Below the pieces are notes generated by a model that searched no databases, was not told where the DNA came from, and was given only the letters and a program-made list of their open reading frames with translations. Below, piece by piece: positions 43,048 through 51,035 of a DNA stretch of 64,000 bases (the first letter of the stretch is position 1; every line of letters begins with the position of its first letter). Source of the DNA: Halorubrum rutilum (GTDB taxonomy: Archaea > Halobacteriota > Halobacteria > Halobacteriales > Haloferacaceae); NCBI RefSeq assembly GCF_024494565.1, contig NZ_JANHDN010000001.1:496001-560000 (forward strand), written 5' to 3'. The translations under genes were made by a program, and so were the position numbers.

Positions 43048-43704
43048 ATGAGCGACCGCGACACACCGGTGGGCGACCCGGACGCCCCGCCGGCCGACCC
43101 CGACGAGCTCGACTTCACCGACGACGAGACCGTCGTCGAGATCGGGGAGAGCCGGTACGTCGTCGGGACGAGCGGGCGCCCCAACATCCGCCGAGCGCAG
43201 CCGGACCAGCGTCCGGGGGAAGAGGGATTCACGTCCGCCGACCCGGAGAGCCCGGCGGAGCGCCGATCCCCGGATTCAGGGGGCAGTCAGAGGAGCGCGA
43301 CGGGCAGTGGTGGCGCCGGTCCCCCGCAGGCCGACCGCGGTTTCCCCGAGGTCGACCGGCAGGCGGTGAGCCGGTGGCTGGCAAACTCCTTCGATGGCGA
43401 TGGATTTAGCTACGGGATTGACGCAACGCTCCACGCCGACGGCGACACCAGTCGCCAGCGGATGGTCTCGAATGACGTGACGGCGACGTTCGACTCACTT
43501 GTGACATGGTTCGCGTCCAATACAGGTCCGGATTCACCGACGCCAGAGGCACTCGGGCTCTTGCTCGTCGCGAGCGAGACGGCGGTAGATCTTCCGCCAA
43601 CGGTCATCAAGGAGTTCGCTACGAACCACGGGCTCACGGCGAGTGACAGCATCAGTGACCTTGTACGTGCTGCAGAGGGGGCAGACGGATTCCGGATTGA
43701 GTAG
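43048..43704 (+). CDS. Hypothetical protein following the archaellins
   Basis: 218-residue soluble acidic protein. The N-terminal 100 residues are low-complexity, proline/glycine/aspartate-rich, except for DETVVEIGESRYVVGTSGRP. The C-terminal half (about 100-218) is probably folded: VDRQAVSRWLANSFDGDGFSYGIDATL and EALGLLLVASETAVDLPPTVIKEFATNHGLTA. I recall similar proteins beside haloarchaeal archaellum genes but no function. It is not CheF-like in length or motifs. The 3' part is less GC-rich than the 5' part, which may indicate recombination near residue 105. Placement suggests a role in motility. Confidence 0.7.
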   Translation: MSDRDTPVGDPDAPPADPDELDFTDDETVVEIGESRYVVGTSGRPNIRRAQPDQRPGEEGFTSADPESPAERRSPDSGGSQRSATGSGGAGPPQADRGFPEVDRQAVSRWLANSFDGDGFSYGIDATLHADGDTSRQRMVSNDVTATFDSLVTWFASNTGPDSPTPEALGLLLVASETAVDLPPTVIKEFATNHGLTASDSISDLVRAAEGADGFRIE

Positions 43705-44424
43705 CGAGTCCTCACAACTGGATTTTCAGGAAGGCAAATCAGTCGCCGCGCAGTAAATCGGGCTAAGACAGCGTGGCCAAGTTGCTGTGTTTCAAGGAGC
43801 TTCCCCCCGCAATATACCCGCTAATAAGGAGTGAAACGGAGACCAAATGCGGGTGCCACAGAGACGCAACCGTCGGAGCGACACAGCTGCGATGTCACAA
43901 ACGAGGGGTAGGCGACGTCTGCCCCGTACTTGCGGCAGCTCTAACTCACGGGTCACCAGAGATAGTGGGTCCAGACAGTAAAGTTAGTACCAAAATTTGA
44001 CATGAGTATCGTGATTCTGCCGATCAGCCCGGACAGACCGGGGGTGGTAGCGACGATCTCTCATCTCAGCCCACGTATCAGACACCTATCGGGGTTCGTT
44101 GGTCGTCAGTTGAGAATGGGACGTAGGCATTCGAAACAGCGCTGCTGGCTGGCGATTTCGAGAGCCAAACACACGAACGGTGTCGAGCATAGCCACCTCA
44201 CAACGCGGTGTGGTCGGTAATACCCTACTCACCGTGAGTTTCACTGGTTTCACGGGGAGATGTTGCGGGGGGACAAATCATTGAAACAAGTCGATTTGGC
44301 CGCAACGACACGCTGATTTGCCCTACATTCTAGTTGGGCAGGTGAATCTGGCAGGGTGTTTGCGAGCTAAGACGAATGGAACTTCCAGAAGTGACAAGCG
44401 CTCAGTACTCCTGTCTTCTGTCAG
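43705..44424. other. 720-base gene-free, low-GC stretch
   Basis: Between two genes of the motility region this segment has markedly lower GC than its neighbours and frequent stops in all frames. Short frames (43773-44000 and 44002-44220) give proteins of unusual composition with cysteines and histidines scattered, which I do not accept as genes. No tRNA, repeat or terminator stands out. It looks like a decayed mobile element or a deleted gene, but I could not recognise a transposase remnant. Confidence 0.45.
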
Positions 44425-44892
44425 CTATAAGAACTGGAGCAGCGCCACGCCGACTAGAACGAGCACCACGTACAGTCCGGCCATCACCTCACGTTTCAGC
44501 GGGCTCCCGAGCGGCCCTGCTGTCAGGCGACGAACCGGCGGAAGGATCACGATCCCACCAAGTAACAGGGGGAACGCACCGATCTGCGGGACGAGCGTAA
44601 GCGCGACGACCACGGTCCCGTACCCGGCGACGTAGCAGCCGCGCCGCCAGAGCTGTTCTCTGTCGGTGAGCTCCTCGGTCGAGAGAAAGCCGTCGCCGTC
44701 GGCCGCGTCGGCGCTCTCGCCGAATCCGCTCCCGTCCCGGCCGGCGCCCGAGTCGCCGGTGATCTGCTGGGCCTGTCGCTGGACGTACTCGTCAAGCTCC
44801 TCGGCGGCCGCCTCGGTCTGAGGAGCGCCACAGTCGACGCAGTAGCGGGCTTCGTCGTCGATCGACGACTCGCACCGGGGACAGGTCTTCAT
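44425..44892 (-). CDS. Zinc-ribbon membrane protein
   Basis: 155 residues. N-terminal zinc ribbon MKTCPRCESSIDDEARYCVDCGAP (Cys4, 7, 18, 21), an acidic linker of about 60 residues, then two to three hydrophobic helices (about 88-110, 112-122 and 134-153). Such proteins are widespread in archaea with no defined function. An ATG two codons upstream (44898) is also possible. The gene is on the strand opposite to the motility genes and divergent from cheY; it probably does not belong to the chemotaxis operon. The start is supported by typical haloarchaeal zinc-ribbon lengths. Confidence 0.8.
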   Translation of the reverse strand: MKTCPRCESSIDDEARYCVDCGAPQTEAAAEELDEYVQRQAQQITGDSGAGRDGSGFGESADAADGDGFLSTEELTDREQLWRRGCYVAGYGTVVVALTLVPQIGAFPLLLGGIVILPPVRRLTAGPLGSPLKREVMAGLYVVLVLVGVALLQFL

Positions 44893-45157
44893 CCTCATCG
44901 AAAGCGGACCGCGGTCGGGCTTAACTCTTCGGGGCTCGGTCAGCGATCGAACACCGCCGCAGTCGGGCGATTCGGCCCGAATTGAGTCGCGGCGACCGCC
45001 CCGAGTTCTCCAAAGCGATAATCTGAAGCGGGCGTCGGCGCCGTCGGCCGCCCTCGCGGTGTCCCGTTCGCGTCTCGGTGTCGCGACCGGACCGTTCTCA
45101 GCGTTGAGAACCGCGGGGGAGCGGTTAAGTGACCGCTGGCCCGCCTTCGAGACAACC

Positions 45158-45514
45158 ATGGCAACGCGCGTGCTCATCGCGGACGACTCGGAGTTCATGC
45201 GGAACCTCCTCCGGGAGATTCTGGAAGGGGAGTTCGAGATCGTCGGCGAGGCCGAAAACGGCGTGGAGGCGGTCAACATGTACGAGGAGCACGGTCCCGA
45301 CCTCGTGATGATGGACATCGTCATGCCGATCCGCGACGGGATCGAGGCGACGACGGAGATCCTCGAAGAGAACCCGGGGGCGACGGTGATCATGTGTACC
45401 AGCGTCGGCCAAGAGGAGAAGATGAAGGCCGCGATCAAGGCCGGCGCGGAGGGGTACATCACGAAGCCGTTCCAGAAGCCGAACGTGCTCGACGCCATCG
45501 GATCGGCGGTATAA
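45158..45514 (+). CDS. cheY: Chemotaxis response regulator CheY
   Basis: 118-residue single receiver domain. Phosphorylated CheY changes motor rotation; in haloarchaea it acts through CheF on the ArlCE/ArlD proteins at the motor base. Asp53 (VMMDIVMP) is the phosphorylation site; acidic Asp9/Asp10, Thr81 (MCTS) and Lys103 (ITKPF) complete the active site. The start ATG at 45158 was preferred to the upstream 45059 frame, which adds arginine-rich residues. The stop overlaps the cheC start (TAATG), so the two are translationally coupled. Confidence 0.95.
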   Translation: MATRVLIADDSEFMRNLLREILEGEFEIVGEAENGVEAVNMYEEHGPDLVMMDIVMPIRDGIEATTEILEENPGATVIMCTSVGQEEKMKAAIKAGAEGYITKPFQKPNVLDAIGSAV

Positions 45515-46743
45515 TGCGGGTCGACGTCCGGGCGCTCGGCGCGTGCAACCGGCTGGCGGAGCGCGGGGCCGAGCAGGCCGCCGGCGCGCTCGCCGATCTC
45601 ACGGGGACCGACCTCGCGGTGGAGGTCACGGGCGCGAGCGTCGCCAGCGGCGAGGACCTCGCCGAGGCGTTCGCGGGCCGCGAGTCGATCGGCGTGAGCG
45701 TCGGGCTCGACGGCGGGCTCGACGGCGAGGCGGTGCTCGCGTTCGACGCCGCCAACGTCGGCGCGCTGCTCTCGCTGCTGCCCGGCGGCGCGTCGGTGGA
45801 GCGCAGCGCGGTGACCGAGGTCGGCAACATCGCGCTCGGCGGCTTCCTCGACGGCTGGGCGAACTACCTCGGGAAGGCGATCGACATGACGCCGCCGCGC
45901 TACTTTGAGGCCGACGGCGCCGCCGTCCTCCCGGACGGGGCGCTCGCCGGCGACGGGGTCTTCCTCTTCGAGAGCCGGCTGGACGCGACGACGACCGACC
46001 TCGACTTCTCGATATACATGCTGCCCGACTCCGGACCGTTCCGCGACCTCGTCGTCGGGAAGACGGCGCCGGCCGCGACCGCGGGCGCGGAGGCGGGCGC
46101 GGAGGCGGCCGCGGACGGCGCGGCGGGCGGCGGGGGCGACGCGGGCGGCAGCACCGCCGTCCCGTACGAGTCGCTGTCGACGTTCGCGTCGCTGGCGAAG
46201 CGGGGGTCGGCGAACGCCGCCGACAACATCGCGATGATGACCGGACTCGACGCGACCGTCGACGTGAGTCGGCTGCGGTTCGTCCCCCTCGCCGACGTGC
46301 CCGCGGAGGTCGGCGTCGAGCCGCACGCCGGGACTGTCTTCGAGCTCCAGGGGGAGCCGAGCGGCTACCTCGCGATTTTGTTCGAGGAGGAGTCGGCCGC
46401 AGCGATCGCGGCGTCGATGCTCCCGAGCGAGCCGGACGAGCCGCTGGGCGGGATGGCGGAGAACGCGCTCTGCGAGCTCGGCAACGTGATGACGAGCGGG
46501 TTCATCGACGGCTGGGCGAACGTGCTCGGCACCTCGATCAGCCACTCGCCGCCGGAGTTCGTCCACGACATCGGCTCGGCGACGATCAGCCCGCTGGTCG
46601 CCAAGCTGAGCCGGCGGCAGGACTACGGCTTCGTGATCGACGCCGCGATCCAGACGGAGGGCGTCCAGGCGCGGTGCGACGTGTACGCGCTCCCGGACGA
46701 GCGCGAACTGGCGCGGGCACTCGACCGTCTCTCGGAGACGTGA
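45514..46743 (+). CDS. cheC: CheC-type CheY phosphatase, two-domain
   Basis: 409 residues holding two CheC/CheX-like halves (about 1-185 and 225-409) joined by an alanine/glycine linker. Each half has a family helix: VTEVGNIALGGFLDGWANYLG in the first and LCELGNVMTSGFIDGWANVLGTSI in the second, resembling the phosphatase motif (E...N) of CheC. CheC dephosphorylates CheY and is stimulated by binding CheD. Such tandem CheC proteins are usual in haloarchaea. Overlaps cheY at the start and cheD at the stop (GTG/TGA overlap). Confidence 0.9.
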   Translation: MRVDVRALGACNRLAERGAEQAAGALADLTGTDLAVEVTGASVASGEDLAEAFAGRESIGVSVGLDGGLDGEAVLAFDAANVGALLSLLPGGASVERSAVTEVGNIALGGFLDGWANYLGKAIDMTPPRYFEADGAAVLPDGALAGDGVFLFESRLDATTTDLDFSIYMLPDSGPFRDLVVGKTAPAATAGAEAGAEAAADGAAGGGGDAGGSTAVPYESLSTFASLAKRGSANAADNIAMMTGLDATVDVSRLRFVPLADVPAEVGVEPHAGTVFELQGEPSGYLAILFEEESAAAIAASMLPSEPDEPLGGMAENALCELGNVMTSGFIDGWANVLGTSISHSPPEFVHDIGSATISPLVAKLSRRQDYGFVIDAAIQTEGVQARCDVYALPDERELARALDRLSET

Positions 46744-47306
46744 GCCACCCTTCGTCGTCCCGCGGCCGCGGGTCGCGGAACCGCGACGACGGCGACGGGT
46801 ATCGCGAGGCGAGCGGGGTCGGAGGGGGCGACGCCGCCGAGCGTCAAATCAAGGTCGGCGTCGGCGAGCTGGCCGTCGCGACCGACGGGGAGACGCTGAC
46901 GACGAGCGGGCTCGGCTCCTGCGTCGCGGTCGCGCTCGGCGACGAGCGGGCGGGCGTCCGCGGGCTCCTCCACGCGATGTTACCGACGAGCGACGAGGGG
47001 CGGACGGCCGCCGCCCGCCGAGGGAAGTACGTCGACGCCGGCATCGACGCGCTCGTCGACGACCTCGTCGCGGCCGGGGCGGCGCCCGACCGGCTGGAGG
47101 CGCGCGTCGCCGGCGGCGCCGAGATGCTCGATCTCACCGACGCCGTCGGCCCCCGGAACGTCGAGCGGGCCGAGCGGTGTCTCGCCTCGGCGGGCGTCCC
47201 CGTCGTCGCCAGCGACGTCGGCGACGACGTCGGACGCACCGTCCGGTTCGGGCGGGACGGCGGGCTGGTCGTCCGAGCAGCCGACGGGTTCGAGCGCACC
47301 CTCTGA
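46740..47306 (+). CDS. cheD: Chemoreceptor glutamine deamidase CheD
   Basis: 188 residues from a GTG at 46740 that overlaps the cheC stop (GTGA). CheD deamidates glutamines on chemoreceptors and also binds CheC. The catalytic cysteine is in LGSCVAVALGD and the histidine in LLHAMLP; TAAARRGKYVDAGIDALVDDL follows as in the family. The first 30 residues (SHPSSSRGRGSRNRDDGDGYREASGVGGGD, given in part) are low-complexity, so a later start is possible, but the first in-frame ATG is too far inside the domain. Third gene of the cheY-cheC-cheD operon. Confidence 0.9.
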   Translation: MSHPSSSRGRGSRNRDDGDGYREASGVGGGDAAERQIKVGVGELAVATDGETLTTSGLGSCVAVALGDERAGVRGLLHAMLPTSDEGRTAAARRGKYVDAGIDALVDDLVAAGAAPDRLEARVAGGAEMLDLTDAVGPRNVERAERCLASAGVPVVASDVGDDVGRTVRFGRDGGLVVRAADGFERTL

Positions 47307-47423
47307 GCGGGGCGGCGTCGCGGTGCCGCGAGTGGGGCGCCCGCCGCCTGGGAGCGAGCCCTCTTCTCACTGCTGATATTTTGAGGGGTGAATTGAAGTG
47401 TGTTCTGCGGGTCGTACTCGGTA

Positions 47424-49247
47424 ATGGGCCTCGAACTACCGGTGTTGGGAGCTCCAACGGCCGCCTGGGCAGTCGCCACGCTGGGGCTCGTCGGTGCGAG
47501 CGTCCTCGACCGCTTCCTCGACGACGACGGCTCCGATGACGACTCCGGAGGGATGGGTGGCGATGATCCGTTCGGCGGCGGGATGGGCGACAGTGATCCC
47601 TTCGGTGGTGAAATGGGGGACGGCGGCGGCAGCGGCGGTGGGATGGGGGACGGCTTCGACGACTTCGACGGGATGGACGACTTCGACGACGGTGGCAGCG
47701 TCGCTGCTGCCGGCGCCGACACCGACGAGCTCGAAAACCGGCTCGATGACTTAGAAAACGAGGTCGCCTCGCTTTCCTCAACGGTGTCCACAGTGCGGTC
47801 GGAAAACGAGGAGATCTCAACTGCAATCGACGACATCGGGGAGGATGTTCGGAACCTGCTCGACATCTATGAGATGGTCACCCGCGGGATCAATCCCTTT
47901 GTCGATGAAGACAGCGGTTTCGACAGCGTCGGCGGCGGGGGCGAGGGGTCGTTCGGGCTCTTCAACGATGAGGGCGAGGAAGACGACGCCGACGATCTTG
48001 ACGAGGATGTCGCGAACGCCGACGCCGACGGCTTCTTCGACGACGAGATGCTCGACGACGAGTTCGACGACGGGGACGACGAGTTCAGCGAGCTGGACGG
48101 GGAACTGGACGACAATCACACGGACGACGGCGACGCCGCCGACGCCACGTCCGAGACCGCGGCGGCGGACGAGGGAGACGATATGAACGACGATGGAAAG
48201 AGCTTCAGCGAACTGAAAGAGGAGTACGACGCCGGGGAAGCCGACTGGGCCGACGAGGCGGGGGACAACGGCGACGCCGGGGCTCCCGCGGACGAGGACC
48301 CGTTCGACGACGGGGACGACTCGTTCGACGACGACCTCGGCGACGAGACGGACCCCTTCGACGACGGCGTCGAGTCGTTCGACGAGGGGACGGACAACTT
48401 CGGCGGGGGAGCCGCGGACGACGCCGACGCCGGGGCGGAGGGCCATGAGCCTGAGCCCGAACCGGAGCCGGCGGCGGACCGCACGCGCGGCCCGCGCCCC
48501 GGCGGCGACCCGGCCGAGGCGAACGGCGACGGCTTCGAGTACGTCAGGGAAAATGACCTCTCGGGGAATCGAGAAAAGCCGTACCTCACGGAGCTCCCCG
48601 GCGACTACGTCGGCGATCTTCTGGTGATGGAGTGGCTGGAATTTCTCGTCTCCGCGAGCAACGTCACCGACGCGGTCCGTGCGATCAACTACTACGAACG
48701 GATTGAGTGGGTCGGCCCCGAGGCCGCGGCGCGGCTCCGCGACTTCCTCTCCGGGTTCGGCACGATCGACCGCAACCTCGTCGACCGGCCAGGAACCAAC
48801 CGACTGAACCGGGAACACCACACACGCAGTCTCCGGTACGTGACCCAGCTTAACGGGGTTGGTGGTCACGGACTCCTGCTCGACCGGTGGGACGACCTCG
48901 CCGGCGGCTCGCTGGTCGGCGGTGAGCCACCACCAGTCGGTGGCCGCGGCCACAATCAGCCGCGCAGCCGACGCGAGGACCGCGACGGCCGGCGACGCGA
49001 CGAGCGCAACGGTCGTCGCGCCGACGGCTCCACAGAGCCCCGGGCAAACGGCCACAGCGACGCGCGACGGCGAAACGAGCGGTCGGGGCGTAACAGGGGT
49101 TTGAGACGCGACGAAGAGCAGGCGAACCGGGGCGGCGACTCTGAGAAACGCAATCGGAACAGCGGCTCCACGCGACCCATGAACGACCCGGACCCGCGTT
49201 CCGACCGCGCCGACCCGGCCGACGGAGGGTGGGGCGATGGGCGTTAG
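47424..49247 (+). CDS. arlCE: Archaellum protein ArlCE (FlaC/FlaE fusion)
   Basis: 607 residues from the ATG at 47424 (MGLELPVLGAP). A short hydrophobic N-terminus is followed by acidic Gly/Asp-rich repeats, then the ArlC domain with a coiled coil (LENRLDDLENEVASLSSTVSTV) and IYEMVTRGINPFVDED at about 105-150. A very acidic linker of about 200 residues leads to the ArlD/E domain, KPYLTELPGDYVGDLLVMEWLEFLV to RLRDFLSGF, at about 385-450. ArlC/D/E proteins form the cytoplasmic ring that receives the CheY/CheF switch signal. The C-terminal 100-plus residues are arginine-rich and low-complexity, probably disordered. It overlaps arlF by 11 bases. Confidence 0.9.
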   Translation: MGLELPVLGAPTAAWAVATLGLVGASVLDRFLDDDGSDDDSGGMGGDDPFGGGMGDSDPFGGEMGDGGGSGGGMGDGFDDFDGMDDFDDGGSVAAAGADTDELENRLDDLENEVASLSSTVSTVRSENEEISTAIDDIGEDVRNLLDIYEMVTRGINPFVDEDSGFDSVGGGGEGSFGLFNDEGEEDDADDLDEDVANADADGFFDDEMLDDEFDDGDDEFSELDGELDDNHTDDGDAADATSETAAADEGDDMNDDGKSFSELKEEYDAGEADWADEAGDNGDAGAPADEDPFDDGDDSFDDDLGDETDPFDDGVESFDEGTDNFGGGAADDADAGAEGHEPEPEPEPAADRTRGPRPGGDPAEANGDGFEYVRENDLSGNREKPYLTELPGDYVGDLLVMEWLEFLVSASNVTDAVRAINYYERIEWVGPEAAARLRDFLSGFGTIDRNLVDRPGTNRLNREHHTRSLRYVTQLNGVGGHGLLLDRWDDLAGGSLVGGEPPPVGGRGHNQPRSRREDRDGRRRDERNGRRADGSTEPRANGHSDARRRNERSGRNRGLRRDEEQANRGGDSEKRNRNSGSTRPMNDPDPRSDRADPADGGWGDGR

Positions 49248-49710
49248 CGTCTCCGCGTCGACGGCTATCATCGTCGCGGGCCTGTTCTTCGCGTTCACCG
49301 CCTTCTACCCCGTCGCGGCCAACGGCTTCGACCGCGTCACCGACGCGCAACAGGGGATCCAGGAGCGCTCGCTGGAGCGGCAGAACACCGACTTCGCCGT
49401 GACGAACGCGACGTACGACGGCGGGGCCGAGACCCTCACGATCGACGCCGTCAACGACGGCTCGGTCGGGCTGGTCGCGAGCGACGCGACGCTCGTCGTC
49501 GGCAACGAGTACGTCGACGTCGGCGGGGCGAACGCGGACACGACCGTCGACGGCGACGCCGACACCGAGCTCTGGCTCGGCGGCGAGACGCTGACGGTGA
49601 CGGTCGACACGACGGCCGTCGACACCGCGATCGCGACCGGGAGCGACCCCACTCGCGTCGTCCTCGTGGTCGAGTCCGGCGTCCGCGACGCCGCGGAGGT
49701 GAGCGCGTAG
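49237..49710 (+). CDS. arlF: Archaellum stator-type protein ArlF
   Basis: 157 residues: N-terminal transmembrane helix (VSASTAIIVAGLFFAFTAFYP, about 5-25), then a linker with DAQQGIQERSLERQN and a beta-sandwich domain in the outer space. ArlF binds the S-layer in Sulfolobus and with ArlG acts as a stator holding the rotating filament. The start overlaps arlCE. The stop (TAG) is immediately followed by the arlG ATG, so the genes are translationally coupled. No processing site was seen at the N-terminus, as expected. Confidence 0.9.
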   Translation: MGVSVSASTAIIVAGLFFAFTAFYPVAANGFDRVTDAQQGIQERSLERQNTDFAVTNATYDGGAETLTIDAVNDGSVGLVASDATLVVGNEYVDVGGANADTTVDGDADTELWLGGETLTVTVDTTAVDTAIATGSDPTRVVLVVESGVRDAAEVSA

Positions 49711-50205
49711 ATGGCCAGCGTCCCCGTCTCGCACCTCATCCTGTTCATCGCGAGCCTCGTGATCGCCGCCGGCGTCGTCGGCACGGTCACGACCGGCGTC
49801 GACCGGGTGAGCGCGGCCGTCGAGGACGCCGGGATCGACGCGACCGAACAGCTCCGGACCGACGTGACGGTCATCTCCGACGCGAGCGCCGGGGTGTACA
49901 ACGAGAGCAGCGAGAACGTGACGCTGTTGATAAAGAACACCGGGACGCAGCGGCTCAACCCCGACGGCTCCGGCCTCGACGTCGTCTTCGACGGCGCCTA
50001 CGTCCCGCCGGACGCGACCGACGGCGAGCTCGTCTCTGCCGGCGACGGCGCGGCGTGGGACCGCGGGGACGTGCTGCGGCTCACGATCGACGTCAGCCAG
50101 GTGGACGGGACGGGGGGGACGCTCGACCCGGGCACGGACCACCGGGTGTACCTCACGGTGAACGGCGACGAGGAGCTGTTCCAGTTCCGGACGGAGGGGA
50201 GCTGA
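49711..50205 (+). CDS. arlG: Archaellum protein ArlG
   Basis: 164 residues; one hydrophobic helix at about 6-28 (VSHLILFIASLVIAAGVVG) then a soluble beta-rich domain with LLIKNTGTQRLNPDGSGLDVVFDG. ArlG forms filaments capped by ArlF in Sulfolobus and anchors the motor to the cell envelope. It shares the helix-plus-beta-sandwich plan with ArlF. The arlH ATG lies one base after the stop. Confidence 0.9.
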   Translation: MASVPVSHLILFIASLVIAAGVVGTVTTGVDRVSAAVEDAGIDATEQLRTDVTVISDASAGVYNESSENVTLLIKNTGTQRLNPDGSGLDVVFDGAYVPPDATDGELVSAGDGAAWDRGDVLRLTIDVSQVDGTGGTLDPGTDHRVYLTVNGDEELFQFRTEGS

Positions 50206-50206
50206 G

Positions 50207-50959
50207 ATGCCCCGCGCCGACAACCTGCTCTCGATCGGACTGGGCGAGCGCGACCGGCTGAACAAGGAGCTCGGCGGGGGGATCCCCCGCGGGAGCATCG
50301 TCCTCATGGAGGGCGACTACGGGGCCGGGAAGAGCGCCATCTCCCAGCGGTTCGCCTACGGGCTCGTCGAGGAGGGGGCGTCCGTCACGCTGATGTCGAC
50401 GGAGCTCACCGTCCGCGGGTTCATCGACCAGATGCACTCGCTGGAGTACGACATGGTGAAGCCGCTCTTAAACGAGGAGCTGCTCTTCCTCCACGCCGAC
50501 TTCGACTCGGGCGGCGCGTTCTCCGACGGCGACGGCGAGCGCAAGGAGCTGCTCAAGCGGCTGATGGACGCGGAGGCGATGTGGAACTCCGACGTGATCT
50601 TCCTCGACACGTTCGACGCCATCTTCCGGAACGACCCGACGTTCGAGGCGCTCGTCCGGAAGAACGAGGAGCGGCAGGCCGCCTTGGAGATCATCTCCTT
50701 CTTCCGCGAGATCATCTCGCAGGGGAAAGTCGTCGTGCTCACCGTCGACCCCTCGGCGGTCGACGACGACGCGATCGGGCCGTTCCGGTCGATCGCCGAC
50801 GTGTTCCTCGAACTGGAGATGATCGAGGTCGGCAACGACATCCGCCGGCAGATCAACGTGAAGCGCTTCGCGGGGATGGGCGAACAGGTCGGCGACACGA
50901 TCGGGTTCTCGGTCCGGTCGGGCACCGGGATCGTCATCGAGAGCCGGAGCGTCGCCTGA
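50207..50959 (+). CDS. arlH: Archaellum ATPase regulator ArlH
   Basis: 250-residue RecA/KaiC-like protein that forms a ring under ArlI and binds ATP to organise assembly. Walker A GDYGAGKS (36-43) and Walker B DVIFLDTFDA (about 129-138) are present, with the ArlH start NLLSIGLGERDRLNKELGGGIPRGSIVLMEG. Residues match functional ArlH; hydrolysis is slow in characterised members. It is related to the KaiC-like protein at 36969. A 22-codon in-frame open reading frame, ATG 50964 to TAG 51032, follows before arlI. Confidence 0.93.
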   Translation: MPRADNLLSIGLGERDRLNKELGGGIPRGSIVLMEGDYGAGKSAISQRFAYGLVEEGASVTLMSTELTVRGFIDQMHSLEYDMVKPLLNEELLFLHADFDSGGAFSDGDGERKELLKRLMDAEAMWNSDVIFLDTFDAIFRNDPTFEALVRKNEERQAALEIISFFREIISQGKVVVLTVDPSAVDDDAIGPFRSIADVFLELEMIEVGNDIRRQINVKRFAGMGEQVGDTIGFSVRSGTGIVIESRSVA

Positions 50960-51035
50960 GCCGATGGCCGAGCCGACGCAGCGCCGTCCCGGCGGCCGGG
51001 ACGCGACCGGTCCGGCGGGAGGCACGGAGTAGATC

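Noticed and set aside
43773..44220. Two consecutive 72-75 residue ORFs in the low-GC block
   Set aside because: Unusual composition, no promoter, no recognisable domain. Chance open frames in lower-GC sequence are as likely.
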